Source: DATEPR01 sp036503065 (GTDB taxonomy: Bacteria > Actinomycetota > Actinomycetes > Mycobacteriales > Pseudonocardiaceae). Taken from it: a stretch of 6,149 bases of DNA. The stretch spans positions 1-6,149 of the forward strand of contig DASXXM010000583.1 of the NCBI GenBank assembly GCA_036503065.1, given 5' to 3'. Under the pieces are notes generated by a model, which was given only the letters and a program-made list of their open reading frames with translations, was not told where the DNA came from and did not search any database. Below, in pieces: positions 1 to 6,149 of the stretch. Both the position numbers and the translations under genes were made by a program. Numbering within the stretch: the stretch's first letter is position 1; each line of letters opens with the position of its first letter.

Positions 1-2046
1 CAGGTGCTGCTGGACCGCGAGCGCTGCGTGCTCTGCCAGCGCTGCACCCGGTTCGCCGGCGAGGTCGCGGGCGACCAGTTCATCGACCTGATCGAGCGCG
101 GCGCGATGCAGCAGATCGGCGTCGGCCCCGCCGACCCGACCGTGCCCGCCGTCGGCCCGATCGTGCCGGCCGAACTGGACACCGGCACCGTCGACCACGG
201 TGCCGACCACGCGTTGATCGGCGTGAAGCAGCCGTTCGCGAGTTACTTCTCCGGCAACGTGATCCAGATCTGCCCGGTCGGCGCGCTCACCAGCGCCGCC
301 TACCGGTTCCGGTCCCGCCCGTTCGACCTGGTGTCCACGCCCAGTGTCTGCGAGCACTGCGCGTCCGGCTGCGCCCAGCGCACCGACTGGCGGCGCGGCC
401 GGGTCACCCGGCGCCTTGCCGGCAACGACCCGGACGTCAACGAGGAGTGGAACTGCGACAAGGGCCGCTTCGCGTTCACGTACGCCACCGCGGCAGACCG
501 CCTGCTGCGCCCGATGGTGCGTGACGAGGCAACCAACGAGCTGCGTGACTCCACCTGGACCGAGGCGCTGCGGATGGCGGCGGCCGGCCTGGCGAAGGCC
601 CGCGACGCCAAGGGCGTCGGCGTGCTGGCCGGCGGCCGGCTGACCGTCGAGGACGCCTACGCCTACGCGAAGTTCGCCCGGATGGCGTTGCGCACCAACG
701 ACATCGACTTCCGCGCCCGCCAGCATTCCGCCGAGGAGCTCGGCTTTCTCACCGACGTGGTGCTCGACGGCGACGTCAGCTACGCCGACGTCGAGGCCGC
801 GCCGACCGTGCTGTCGGTGGCCTTCGAGGCGGAGGAGGAGTCACCGATCATCTTCCTGCGGCTGCGCAAGGCGTTCCGCAAGAACCATCTCCGACTGTTC
901 CACATCGGACAGTGGACCACCCCGGCCGTCCGCAAGACCGGTGGCACGCTGCTGGCCAGCATCCCCGGCGGCGAGGCCCGCGCGCTGGCGGAACTCCCCG
1001 ACGACGTACTGGACGCGCTGCGCAAGCCCGGCTCGGTGATCCTGGTCGGCGAACGCGCGGCCGCCATGCCCGGCCTGCTGACCGCGGTACGCGCCACGGC
1101 GGCGGCAACCGGCGCCCGGATCGCGTGGATTCCGCGCCGGGCGGGCGAACGCGGCGCACTGACCGCCGGTGCCGCACCGACACTGTTGCCCGGCGGCCGG
1201 CTCGTCACGGACGCCGCCGCCCGCGCGGAGGTGGAAGCGGCCTGGGGATTGGTGGTGGGCTCGCTGCCCGCCCAGCCCGGCCGGGACACCGCCGCGATCG
1301 TGGCCGCCGCCGCATCGTCGAACCTGTCCGGCCTGGTCGTGGCCGGTGTCGACCCGGACGACCTGCCCGACCCGGACCTGGCCGCGATGGCACTGTCCAC
1401 TGCGGACTTCGTGGTCAGCCTGGAGATGCGGGCCGGCGAGGTGACCCGCCGGGCGCACGTCGTGCTGCCGATCGCGCCGGTCGTCGAGCGGTCCGGCACC
1501 TACCTGAACTGGGAGGGCAGGCCGCGCCGCTTCGACACCACGCTGGAGAGCACCGGCGCGCTGCCCGACTGCCGGGTGCTGGACACCCTGGCCGTCGAGA
1601 TGGACGTCGACCTGTTCACCCAGACCGTTGCCGCTGCCGGCGGCGACCTGGAACGACTGGGCATGGCGACGGCCCGGCCGGCTGCGGCCACCGACGTGGC
1701 ACCGGCCGATCCGGCCACCCCCGGTGCCGGTCAGGCGGTCCTGGCGACCTGGCGGCAACTGCTGGACAACGGGTCGCTGCAGGACGGCGAGCCGCACCTG
1801 GCCGCGACCGCGAAGGCCCCGGTGGCCAGGCTCAGCCCAACCACGGCGGATGCGCTGGGCGTCCGGTTCGGCGGGCTGGTCACGGTGGCCACCGAACACG
1901 GCTCGGTCACGGTCCCCGCGGTCAGCGCCGACCTGCCGGACGGTGTGGTGTGGCTGCCGGAGAACTCGGGTCCCTCGACCGTGCGCCGCACACTCGGCGC
2001 CGGCCACGGCGACCTGGTCGGCGTGAACCAAGGGAGTGACGCGTAA
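1..2046 (+). CDS. nuoG: NADH-quinone oxidoreductase subunit G (NuoG), 5'-truncated by window edge
   Basis: This is the large Fe-S subunit of the peripheral arm of complex I, which relays electrons from NuoF toward NuoI. The reading frame is open from base 1 for 681 codons to TAA at 2044-2046; the true start lies upstream. Residues are counted from base 1. The visible part begins just before cluster N4, with Cys9, Cys12 and Cys15 (block DRERCVLCQRC) and the fourth ligand Cys91 (QICPVGALTS). A second set, Cys117, Cys120, Cys124 and Cys152, has the CX2CX3CX27C spacing of cluster N7. From about 160 to 535 follows the molybdopterin-oxidoreductase-like fold, which in NuoG binds no molybdenum (family knowledge). 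An Ala/Pro-rich linker (about 558-580) then leads to a C-terminal beta-barrel-like domain (about 595-681). By comparison with the family, roughly 150-190 residues are missing, including the 2Fe-2S domain and the His-Cys3 cluster N5. Oddity: residues 43-76 look like an extra segment between the N4 ligands. The stop overlaps the nuoH start. Identity is secure. Confidence 0.97.
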   Translation, partial: QVLLDRERCVLCQRCTRFAGEVAGDQFIDLIERGAMQQIGVGPADPTVPAVGPIVPAELDTGTVDHGADHALIGVKQPFASYFSGNVIQICPVGALTSAAYRFRSRPFDLVSTPSVCEHCASGCAQRTDWRRGRVTRRLAGNDPDVNEEWNCDKGRFAFTYATAADRLLRPMVRDEATNELRDSTWTEALRMAAAGLAKARDAKGVGVLAGGRLTVEDAYAYAKFARMALRTNDIDFRARQHSAEELGFLTDVVLDGDVSYADVEAAPTVLSVAFEAEEESPIIFLRLRKAFRKNHLRLFHIGQWTTPAVRKTGGTLLASIPGGEARALAELPDDVLDALRKPGSVILVGERAAAMPGLLTAVRATAAATGARIAWIPRRAGERGALTAGAAPTLLPGGRLVTDAAARAEVEAAWGLVVGSLPAQPGRDTAAIVAAAASSNLSGLVVAGVDPDDLPDPDLAAMALSTADFVVSLEMRAGEVTRRAHVVLPIAPVVERSGTYLNWEGRPRRFDTTLESTGALPDCRVLDTLAVEMDVDLFTQTVAAAGGDLERLGMATARPAAATDVAPADPATPGAGQAVLATWRQLLDNGSLQDGEPHLAATAKAPVARLSPTTADALGVRFGGLVTVATEHGSVTVPAVSADLPDGVVWLPENSGPSTVRRTLGAGHGDLVGVNQGSDA
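2032..2036 (+). promoter_or_regulatory. Ribosome binding site of nuoH
   Basis: GGGAG (within AAGGGAGTGA) lies nine bases before the nuoH ATG and inside the last codons of nuoG. Together with the TAATG stop-start overlap it supports the start at 2046 and suggests translational coupling. Confidence 0.7.
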
Positions 2047-3380
2047 TGCACGGCCCTCTCGTCTCCTACACCAATGGGGACACCGCCAAGCTGCTGGCCG
2101 CCGATCCGGCCTGGCTCGTGGTGATCAAGGTCGTCGTCCTGTTCGCGTTCGGCGTGATCATGACGCTGTTCATGATCAACTGGGAGCGCAAGGTCGTCGG
2201 CCGGATGCAGCACCGGCCCGGCCCCAACCGGGTCGGCCCCAACGGCTGGCTCCAGTCGCTGGCCGACGGCCTGAAACTGGCGTTCAAGGAGGACATCCGC
2301 CCGGTCCTCGCGGACAAGTGGGTGTACTTCATCGCACCCGTGGTCTCGACGATCCCGGCGTTCCTGGCCTTCTCGGTGATCCCGTTCGGGCCGCCGGTCA
2401 CCATGTTCGGTCACCGGACCGCACTGCAGCTCACCGACCTGCCGGTCGGCCTGCTCGTGATCCTGGCCTGCTCGTCGCTGGGCGTGTACGGAATCCTGCT
2501 GTCGGGCTGGTCGTCCGGTTCGCCCTACCCGCTGTTGGGCGCGGTGCGCTCGGCCGCCCAGGTGATCTCCTACGAGATCGCGATGGGCCTGGCCATCGTC
2601 GCGGTGATCATCCAGGCGCACTCGCTGTCCACGGCGGACATCGTCCAGGCGCAGCAGGGCGGCTGGTACTTCTGGCTGCTGCTGCCCAGCTTCGTGATCT
2701 ACGTGATCTCGATGATCGGCGAGACCAACCGGGCGCCGTTCGACCTGCCGGAGGCCGAGTCCGAACTGGTGGGCGGCTTCCACACCGAGTACACGTCGCT
2801 GAAGTTCGCGCTGTTCTTCCTCGCCGAGTACGTGAACATGGTCGTGGTGTCCTGCGTGGCGACCACGCTGTTCCTCGGCGGCTGGCACGCGCCGTGGCCG
2901 CTGTCGCTGTGGAGCGGGGCCAACTCCGGTTACCTGCCGGTCGTGTGGTTCCTGATCAAGACCCTGATCTTCCTGTTCGTCTACATCTGGCTGCGCGGCA
3001 CGTTGCCGCGCGTGCGCTACGACCAGTTCATGCGGCTGGGCTGGAAGTTCCTGGTGCCGATCAGTCTGGTGTGGATCGTCGCGGTCATCGCGGTGCGCGA
3101 CATCAAGGCTCGCTACGGCTTCAGCTTCCAGATGGTGCTGGTCATCCTGGGTTGCGTGATCGCCATCGCGCTGGTCATCGCGTTCCTGGTGCCGGACCGG
3201 AAGATTCCCGACAACCGGGTGCAGGTCACCGGCGGCGGCTACCCGGTGCCACCGCTGGACCTCTCGGTACCCAAGCCACCCCGCCGCCGCCCCGCGGTGC
3301 GCGGCGAGCGGGCCAGGGCGGTTGCCGCCGTGTCGGCGACCGGCCCGGCAGAGCAGGAGGCGGACCATGGGGATGTTTGA
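2046..3380 (+). CDS. nuoH: NADH-quinone oxidoreductase subunit H (NuoH)
   Basis: This is the membrane subunit at the heel of complex I. It forms the quinone-binding chamber with NuoB/NuoD and couples quinone reduction to the proton pumps. The 444-residue protein has about nine hydrophobic segments: near 22-44, 95-118, 130-154, 172-191, 207-224, 252-276, 298-316, 334-350 and 362-382. Family hallmarks are the loop after the first helix (ERKVVGRMQHRPGPNRVGPNG, residues 47-67), RSAAQVISYEIAMGL (168-182), and the acidic quinone-site loop ETNRAPFDLPEAESE (226-240) followed by GGFHTEY (243-249). The ATG at 2046 overlaps the nuoG stop as TAATG and has GGGAG nine bases upstream. The protein is much longer than the E. 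coli homologue (about 325 residues). The excess is mainly a final hydrophobic segment plus a Pro/Arg-rich hydrophilic tail (about 384-444), of a kind I recall in actinobacterial NuoH. The end of the gene also encodes the nuoI ribosome binding site and overlaps the nuoI start by 14 bases. Confidence 0.98.
   Translation: MHGPLVSYTNGDTAKLLAADPAWLVVIKVVVLFAFGVIMTLFMINWERKVVGRMQHRPGPNRVGPNGWLQSLADGLKLAFKEDIRPVLADKWVYFIAPVVSTIPAFLAFSVIPFGPPVTMFGHRTALQLTDLPVGLLVILACSSLGVYGILLSGWSSGSPYPLLGAVRSAAQVISYEIAMGLAIVAVIIQAHSLSTADIVQAQQGGWYFWLLLPSFVIYVISMIGETNRAPFDLPEAESELVGGFHTEYTSLKFALFFLAEYVNMVVVSCVATTLFLGGWHAPWPLSLWSGANSGYLPVVWFLIKTLIFLFVYIWLRGTLPRVRYDQFMRLGWKFLVPISLVWIVAVIAVRDIKARYGFSFQMVLVILGCVIAIALVIAFLVPDRKIPDNRVQVTGGGYPVPPLDLSVPKPPRRRPAVRGERARAVAAVSATGPAEQEADHGDV
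3356..3360 (+). promoter_or_regulatory. Ribosome binding site of nuoI, inside the nuoH coding region
   Basis: GGAGG (within GAGCAGGAGGCGG) stands six bases before ATG 3367. This places the nuoI start inside the end of nuoH and argues against both the in-frame TTG at 3322 and the ATG at 3373. Confidence 0.8.
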
Positions 3381-3918
3381 TCCTCTCAAGGGATTCGGCG
3401 TCACCTTCTCGACCATGTTCAAGAAGGTCGTCACCGAGGAGTACCCGGAGGCCGGCGCGCCCGCCGCGCCGCGCTACCACGGGCGGCACCAGCTCAACCG
3501 GCACCCGGACGGGCTGGAGAAGTGCGTCGGCTGCGAGCTGTGCGCGTGGGCCTGCCCTGCGGACGCGATCTTCGTCGAGGGTGGCGACAACACCGACGAG
3601 GCCCGGTTCTCACCCGGTGAGCGCTACGGCGCCGACTACCAGATCAACTACCTGCGCTGCATCGGCTGCGGCCTGTGCATCGAGGCCTGCCCGACCCGCT
3701 CGCTGACCATGACGAACTTCTACGAGATGGCCGACGACAACCGGCAGGACCTGATCTACACCAAGGACATGCTGATGGCGCCGCTGCTGCCCGGCATGGA
3801 ACAGCCGCCGCACCCGATGCGCCTCGGCGACTCCGAACAGGACTACTACGTCCACGGTCCGGAGCTGGACCACAAGGCCCGGGTCAGTCAGGTCGGCAAC
3901 GAGGAGGCCGGGCGCTGA
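3367..3918 (+). CDS. nuoI: NADH-quinone oxidoreductase subunit I (NuoI), 2x[4Fe-4S] ferredoxin-type
   Basis: This is the TYKY-type subunit at the junction of the peripheral and membrane arms. It holds clusters N6a and N6b, which carry electrons from NuoG toward N2 in NuoB. The 183-residue protein has two classic 4Fe-4S motifs: Cys53, Cys56, Cys59, Cys63 followed by Pro (CVGCELCAWACP) and Cys98, Cys101, Cys104, Cys108 followed by Pro (CIGCGLCIEACP). The N-terminal stretch (about 1-50: FDPLKGFGVTF, then YHGRHQLNRHPDGLEKC) contains the amphipathic helix that rests on the membrane arm in this family. The C-terminal tail (about 120-183) is hydrophilic and matches the type seen in bacterial NuoI (FYEMADDNRQDLIYTKD). 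ATG 3367 is chosen because GGAGG sits six bases upstream. The frame extends upstream to a TTG at 3322, but that lies deep inside nuoH and adds a non-conserved Arg-rich stretch. A second ATG two codons later (3373) is possible but less well spaced. Confidence 0.97.
   Translation: MGMFDPLKGFGVTFSTMFKKVVTEEYPEAGAPAAPRYHGRHQLNRHPDGLEKCVGCELCAWACPADAIFVEGGDNTDEARFSPGERYGADYQINYLRCIGCGLCIEACPTRSLTMTNFYEMADDNRQDLIYTKDMLMAPLLPGMEQPPHPMRLGDSEQDYYVHGPELDHKARVSQVGNEEAGR
3903..3907 (+). promoter_or_regulatory. Ribosome binding site of nuoJ, inside the nuoI coding region
   Basis: GGAGG (within GAGGAGGCC) lies ten bases before ATG 3918, in the final codons of nuoI (Glu-Glu-Ala). The spacing is at the long end of normal, but the TGATG overlap supports re-initiation here. 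Confidence 0.65.
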
Positions 3919-4763
3919 TGCTGCACACCGGACTCGTGCTCGCCGCCGCGTCGGCGACCGACCAGATCGGCCCCGGCGAGGCGATCACGTTCTGGGTCCT
4001 CGGCCCGGTCGCCCTGCTCGGCGGCCTCGGCATGCTGTTCGCGCGCAGCGCGGTGCACTCGGCGCTGTGGCTGGTGGTGACCATGCTCAGCCTCGGCGTG
4101 CTCTACATGATGCAGCAGGCGCCGTTCCTCGGCTTCGTGCAGATCATCGTCTACACCGGCGCGATCATGATGCTGTTCCTGTTCGTGCTGATGATGGTCG
4201 GCCGCGACGCGTCCGACTCGGTGGTCGAGGTGCTGCGCGGCCAACGGTTGTGGGCCGGCATTCTCGGCGTCGGGCTCGCCGGCCTCGTCGTCGGCATCGT
4301 GGCCCGGTCGCTGACCAGGGTCAGCTCGGTCGGCCTGACCGGGCCCAACAGCACGAACGGCGGCAACGTCAGCCAGATCGGCCGGTCGCTGTTCACCGAC
4401 TTCCTGTTCCCGTTCGAACTGACGTCGGCCCTGCTGATCACGGCCGCCGTCGGCGCCATGATCCTGGGCTACACCGGCCGGGGCCCGGGCGCCAAGCGGA
4501 CCCAGCGCGAGATGATGGTCGCCCGCTTCCGCGGCGAGCACGACCGCCCGTCCCCGCTGCCCGGTCCCGGCGTGTTCGCCACCGGCAACTCGGTGGCCAC
4601 ACCGGCGCTGCTGCCGGACGGCTCGATCGCGCCGGAGTCGCTGTCCGAGATCATCGAAGCCACCCCGGTGGCCGAGTTCGACCACGACGTGGCCGAGGTG
4701 GCCGACACGGACGTGGCCCCGGACGCGCACGCATTGACCGGAACCGAGGAGGTGCGGTCATGA
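3918..4763 (+). CDS. nuoJ: NADH-quinone oxidoreductase subunit J (NuoJ) with long C-terminal tail
   Basis: This is a membrane-arm subunit (ND6 family) lying between NuoH and NuoK/NuoN, part of the conformational and proton-coupling path. The 281-residue protein has five hydrophobic segments: near 23-41, 48-66, 72-94, 111-129 and 166-186. The third segment, GFVQIIVYTGAIMMLFLFVL (72-91), is the family's most conserved helix, where a pi-bulge occurs in known structures. The preceding SAVHSALWLV (44-53) also fits the family. ATG 3918 overlaps the nuoI stop as TGATG and has GGAGG ten bases upstream. The frame is open further upstream to 3675, but that part lies within nuoI and is its shadow. Beyond the last helix there is a tail of about 94 hydrophilic residues (188-281): first basic (KRTQREMMVARFRGEHDR), then a Pro/Gly block (LPGPGVFATGNSVATPALLP), then an acidic end. 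E. coli NuoJ is about 184 residues and lacks this tail; I recall similar tails in actinobacterial NuoJ. Confidence 0.96.
   Translation: MLHTGLVLAAASATDQIGPGEAITFWVLGPVALLGGLGMLFARSAVHSALWLVVTMLSLGVLYMMQQAPFLGFVQIIVYTGAIMMLFLFVLMMVGRDASDSVVEVLRGQRLWAGILGVGLAGLVVGIVARSLTRVSSVGLTGPNSTNGGNVSQIGRSLFTDFLFPFELTSALLITAAVGAMILGYTGRGPGAKRTQREMMVARFRGEHDRPSPLPGPGVFATGNSVATPALLPDGSIAPESLSEIIEATPVAEFDHDVAEVADTDVAPDAHALTGTEEVRS
4747..4753 (+). promoter_or_regulatory. Ribosome binding site of nuoK, inside the nuoJ coding region
   Basis: AGGAGGT, a near-full complement to the 16S rRNA 3' end, lies six bases before ATG 4760. It is the strongest ribosome binding site in the window and fixes the nuoK start. 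Confidence 0.85.
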
Positions 4764-5059
4764 CCCCCACGTACTACCTGCTGCTGTCCGCGCTGCTGTT
4801 CGCCATCGGTGCGATCGGCGTGCTGGTGCGGCGCAACGCGATCGTCGTCTTCATGTGCATCGAGCTGATGTTGAACTCGGTGAACCTCACCCTGGTCACC
4901 TTCGCCAGGATCAACGGGTCGCTCGGCGGCCAGGTGATGGCGTTCTTCGTGATGGTCGTCGCGGCCGCCGAGGTCGTGGTCGGGCTCGCGATCATCATGT
5001 CGATCTTCCGGACCCGTAGGTCGGCCTCGGTCGACGACTCCAACCTGCTGAAGTACTAG
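4760..5059 (+). CDS. nuoK: NADH-quinone oxidoreductase subunit K (NuoK)
   Basis: This is a small membrane-arm subunit (ND4L family) that takes part in proton translocation together with NuoJ and NuoN. The 99-residue length is typical of the family. Three transmembrane helices lie near residues 5-23, 28-48 and 60-84. Two buried glutamates essential in E. coli NuoK (Glu36 and Glu72) have counterparts here: Glu35 in FMCIELMLNSVNL and Glu71 in VAAAEVVVGLAI. ATG 4760 overlaps the nuoJ stop as ATGA, and a strong AGGAGGT stands six bases upstream, which decides this start over the open frame that continues upstream through nuoJ. The C-terminus (RTRRSASVDDSNLLKY) is a short cytoplasmic tail. The stop is TAG at 5057-5059. 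Confidence 0.98.
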   Translation: MTPTYYLLLSALLFAIGAIGVLVRRNAIVVFMCIELMLNSVNLTLVTFARINGSLGGQVMAFFVMVVAAAEVVVGLAIIMSIFRTRRSASVDDSNLLKY

Positions 5060-5063
5060 GGAG
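5059..5063 (+). promoter_or_regulatory. Ribosome binding site of nuoL
   Basis: GGGAG begins on the last base of the nuoK stop codon (TAGGGAG) and lies ten bases before ATG 5074. It is the only recognisable signal in the 14-base gap. No terminator or promoter fits there, so nuoL is on the same transcript as nuoK. Confidence 0.6.
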
Positions 5064-5073
5064 TACGCCAGAC

Positions 5074-6149
5074 ATGGGCACTCTGCCGATGCTCGATGCC
5101 GCGAGCGCACCAACGGTGTTCGCGGCCAGCGGGGTCGCGACCTCGGCGTGGCTGCTGCTCGCGCTGCCGGCCCTCGGCGCGCTGGTGCTGCTGGTCGGCG
5201 GCCGGCGCACTGATGGCTGGGGCCACCTGCTCGGCTGCGCCACGATCGCCCTGGCGTTCGTGTGGGGTCTGGTGCTGTTCTTCCACGCCACGAGCCTGCC
5301 GGCCGACCAGCGGGTGCAGAACCTGCACCTGTACTCGTGGATTCCGGTCAACCAGTTGCAGGTGGACTTCGGGCTGCGCCTCGATCCGCTGTCGCTGACG
5401 TTCGTGCTGCTGATCACCGGTGTCGGCGGCCTGATCCACATCTACTCGATCGGCTACATGTCGGCGGACCGGGACCGGCGCCGCTTCTTCGGCTACCTGA
5501 ACCTGTTCGTCGCGTCGATGCTGCTTCTGGTGCTGGGCAACGGTTTCGTGACGCTGTACCTGGGCTGGGAGGGTGTCGGCCTCGCGTCGTACCTGCTGAT
5601 CGGCTGGTACTCCGACCGACCGTCGGCCGCGACCGCGGCGAAGAAGGCCTTCCTGATGAACCGGGTCGGCGACGTCGGCCTCGCGTTGGCGATCTTCATC
5701 CTGTTCGCCAAGCTGCACACCACGCAGTTCACCGAGGTCTTCGCCCAGGCGCACACGCTGTCCGGTGGCACGCTGACCGCGGTGGCACTGTTGTTGCTGC
5801 TGGGCGCCTGCGGCAAGTCCGGCCAGTTCCCGTTGCAGTCGTGGCTGCCCGACGCGATGGAGGGCCCGACACCCGTGTCGGCCCTGATCCATGCCGCGAC
5901 CATGGTCACCGCCGGGGTCTACCTGGTGGCCAGGGCCAACCCGATCTACGATCTCACCACGTCGGGTCGGCTGCTGGTCGTGATCATCGGCACGATCACC
6001 CTGCTCATCGGGTCCGTGATCGGCTGCGCGTACGACGACATCAAGAAGGTGCTGGCGTACTCCACGGTCAGCCAGATCGGCTACATGATGCTGGCCGTCG
6101 GCCTCGGCCCGTTCGGCTACGCGCTGGGCATCGCGCACCTGCTGGCACA
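5074..6149 (+). CDS. nuoL: NADH-quinone oxidoreductase subunit L (NuoL), 3'-truncated by window edge
   Basis: This is the distal antiporter-like proton pump of the membrane arm (ND5 family, related to Mrp antiporter subunits). From ATG 5074 the frame stays open for 358 codons plus two bases to the window end. Family length is about 610-640 residues, so a little over half is visible. A divergent N-terminus with two hydrophobic segments (about 25-42 and 51-71) is followed by the N-terminal antiporter domain (about 90-140, VDFGLRLDPLSLTFVLLI). The antiporter core starts near 155. Conserved pump residues are in place: Glu166 in LGWEGVGLASYLLIG (E. coli Glu144), Lys248 in ACGKSGQFPLQSWLPDAM (E. 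coli Lys229), His273 in SALIHAATMVTAGVYL (E. coli His254), and the DDIKKVLAYSTVSQIGYMM block (321-339). The last visible residues, IAHLLA, lead into the HxxxHxxxK segment of the second half-channel. The start is 14 bases after nuoK, with GGGAG ten bases upstream. A second in-frame ATG at 5089 lacks a visible ribosome binding site. The lateral helix and C-terminal part are outside the window. Confidence 0.97.
   Translation, partial: MGTLPMLDAASAPTVFAASGVATSAWLLLALPALGALVLLVGGRRTDGWGHLLGCATIALAFVWGLVLFFHATSLPADQRVQNLHLYSWIPVNQLQVDFGLRLDPLSLTFVLLITGVGGLIHIYSIGYMSADRDRRRFFGYLNLFVASMLLLVLGNGFVTLYLGWEGVGLASYLLIGWYSDRPSAATAAKKAFLMNRVGDVGLALAIFILFAKLHTTQFTEVFAQAHTLSGGTLTAVALLLLLGACGKSGQFPLQSWLPDAMEGPTPVSALIHAATMVTAGVYLVARANPIYDLTTSGRLLVVIIGTITLLIGSVIGCAYDDIKKVLAYSTVSQIGYMMLAVGLGPFGYALGIAHLLA

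Noticed and set aside
127..228. Considered whether the extra NuoG segment is an intein, a small mobile insertion or a frameshift artefact
   Set aside because: It is far too short for an intein, has no splice-type Cys/Ser start or His-Asn end, shows no flanking direct repeat that I can see, and the reading frame and homology continue on both sides.
1731..3434. Long open frame on the - strand (567 codons) spanning the end of nuoG, nuoH and the start of nuoI
   Set aside because: Its translation is dominated by His, Arg, Gln, Asp and Gly with no recognisable domain, and it lies opposite strongly conserved genes. It is the usual antisense shadow in GC-rich coding DNA.
2036..3706. Long + strand frame (556 codons) in a different phase across nuoH and nuoI
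   Set aside because: Its translation is Arg/Gly/Pro-rich without family resemblance, while the nuoH and nuoI frames carry canonical motifs. It is a frame shadow, as are those at 912-2039 and 5096-5398.
4474..4493. GC-rich near-palindromic stretch in nuoJ (around GGGCCCGGGC) as a possible terminator or attenuator
   Set aside because: It lies inside coding sequence, has no T-run after it, and short GC palindromes are expected by chance at this base composition.
5060..5073. The nuoK-nuoL gap as a site for an internal promoter or terminator
   Set aside because: Only 14 bases, fully accounted for by the ribosome binding site and its spacer.
5056..6138. Open frame on the - strand (360 codons) opposite nuoL
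   Set aside because: Low-complexity Gln/Arg/Asp/His-rich translation, no motif, and full overlap with an unmistakable nuoL. The same reasoning applies to the - strand frames at 841-2031, 3888-4730 and 4469-5113.
1..6149. Search for CRISPR arrays, tRNA or rRNA genes, insertion sequences, defence or toxin genes and other accessory systems
   Set aside because: None is visible. The window is filled almost end to end by six core complex I genes in their standard order.

Overview
This is an internal slice of a respiratory complex I operon (NADH:quinone oxidoreductase, nuo). It carries, all on the + strand, the 3' part of nuoG, complete nuoH, nuoI, nuoJ and nuoK, and the 5' part of nuoL. Both edges cut a gene: nuoG lacks its N-terminal region and nuoL lacks its C-terminal half. 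The strong GC richness, with G or C at almost all third codon positions, and the protein style point to a high-GC actinomycete. Examples of that style are the NuoG blocks around DRERCVLC and CEHC and the hydrophilic C-terminal tails on NuoH and NuoJ. A member of the Pseudonocardiales is my best guess from general resemblance, but the genus cannot be fixed from this window.

Layout: nuoG (1-2046) ends in TAATG and shares one base with the start of nuoH (2046-3380). The end of nuoH overlaps the start of nuoI (3367-3918) by 14 bases. nuoI and nuoJ (3918-4763) share one base (TGATG), and nuoJ and nuoK (4760-5059) share four (ATGA). nuoL starts at 5074 after a 14-base gap and runs off the window. 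No non-coding stretch is longer than that gap. I see no promoter, terminator, RNA gene, mobile element, repeat array or CRISPR. The region reads as one stretch of a single polycistronic message with probable translational coupling.

How the genes work together: NuoG and NuoI carry Fe-S clusters of the peripheral arm, which pass electrons from NADH (oxidised by NuoE/NuoF, not in the window) to quinone. NuoH holds the membrane side of the quinone site and joins the two arms. NuoJ and NuoK continue the membrane arm, and NuoL is the distal antiporter-like proton pump. The key ligands and charged residues I looked for are present in the visible parts, so the complex looks functional.

I found no undescribed system; this is core energy metabolism. 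The points most worth a second look are an extra segment of about 34 residues in NuoG between the third and fourth ligands of cluster N4, the retained four-cysteine site for the off-pathway cluster N7, and the long hydrophilic C-terminal tails of NuoJ and NuoH.
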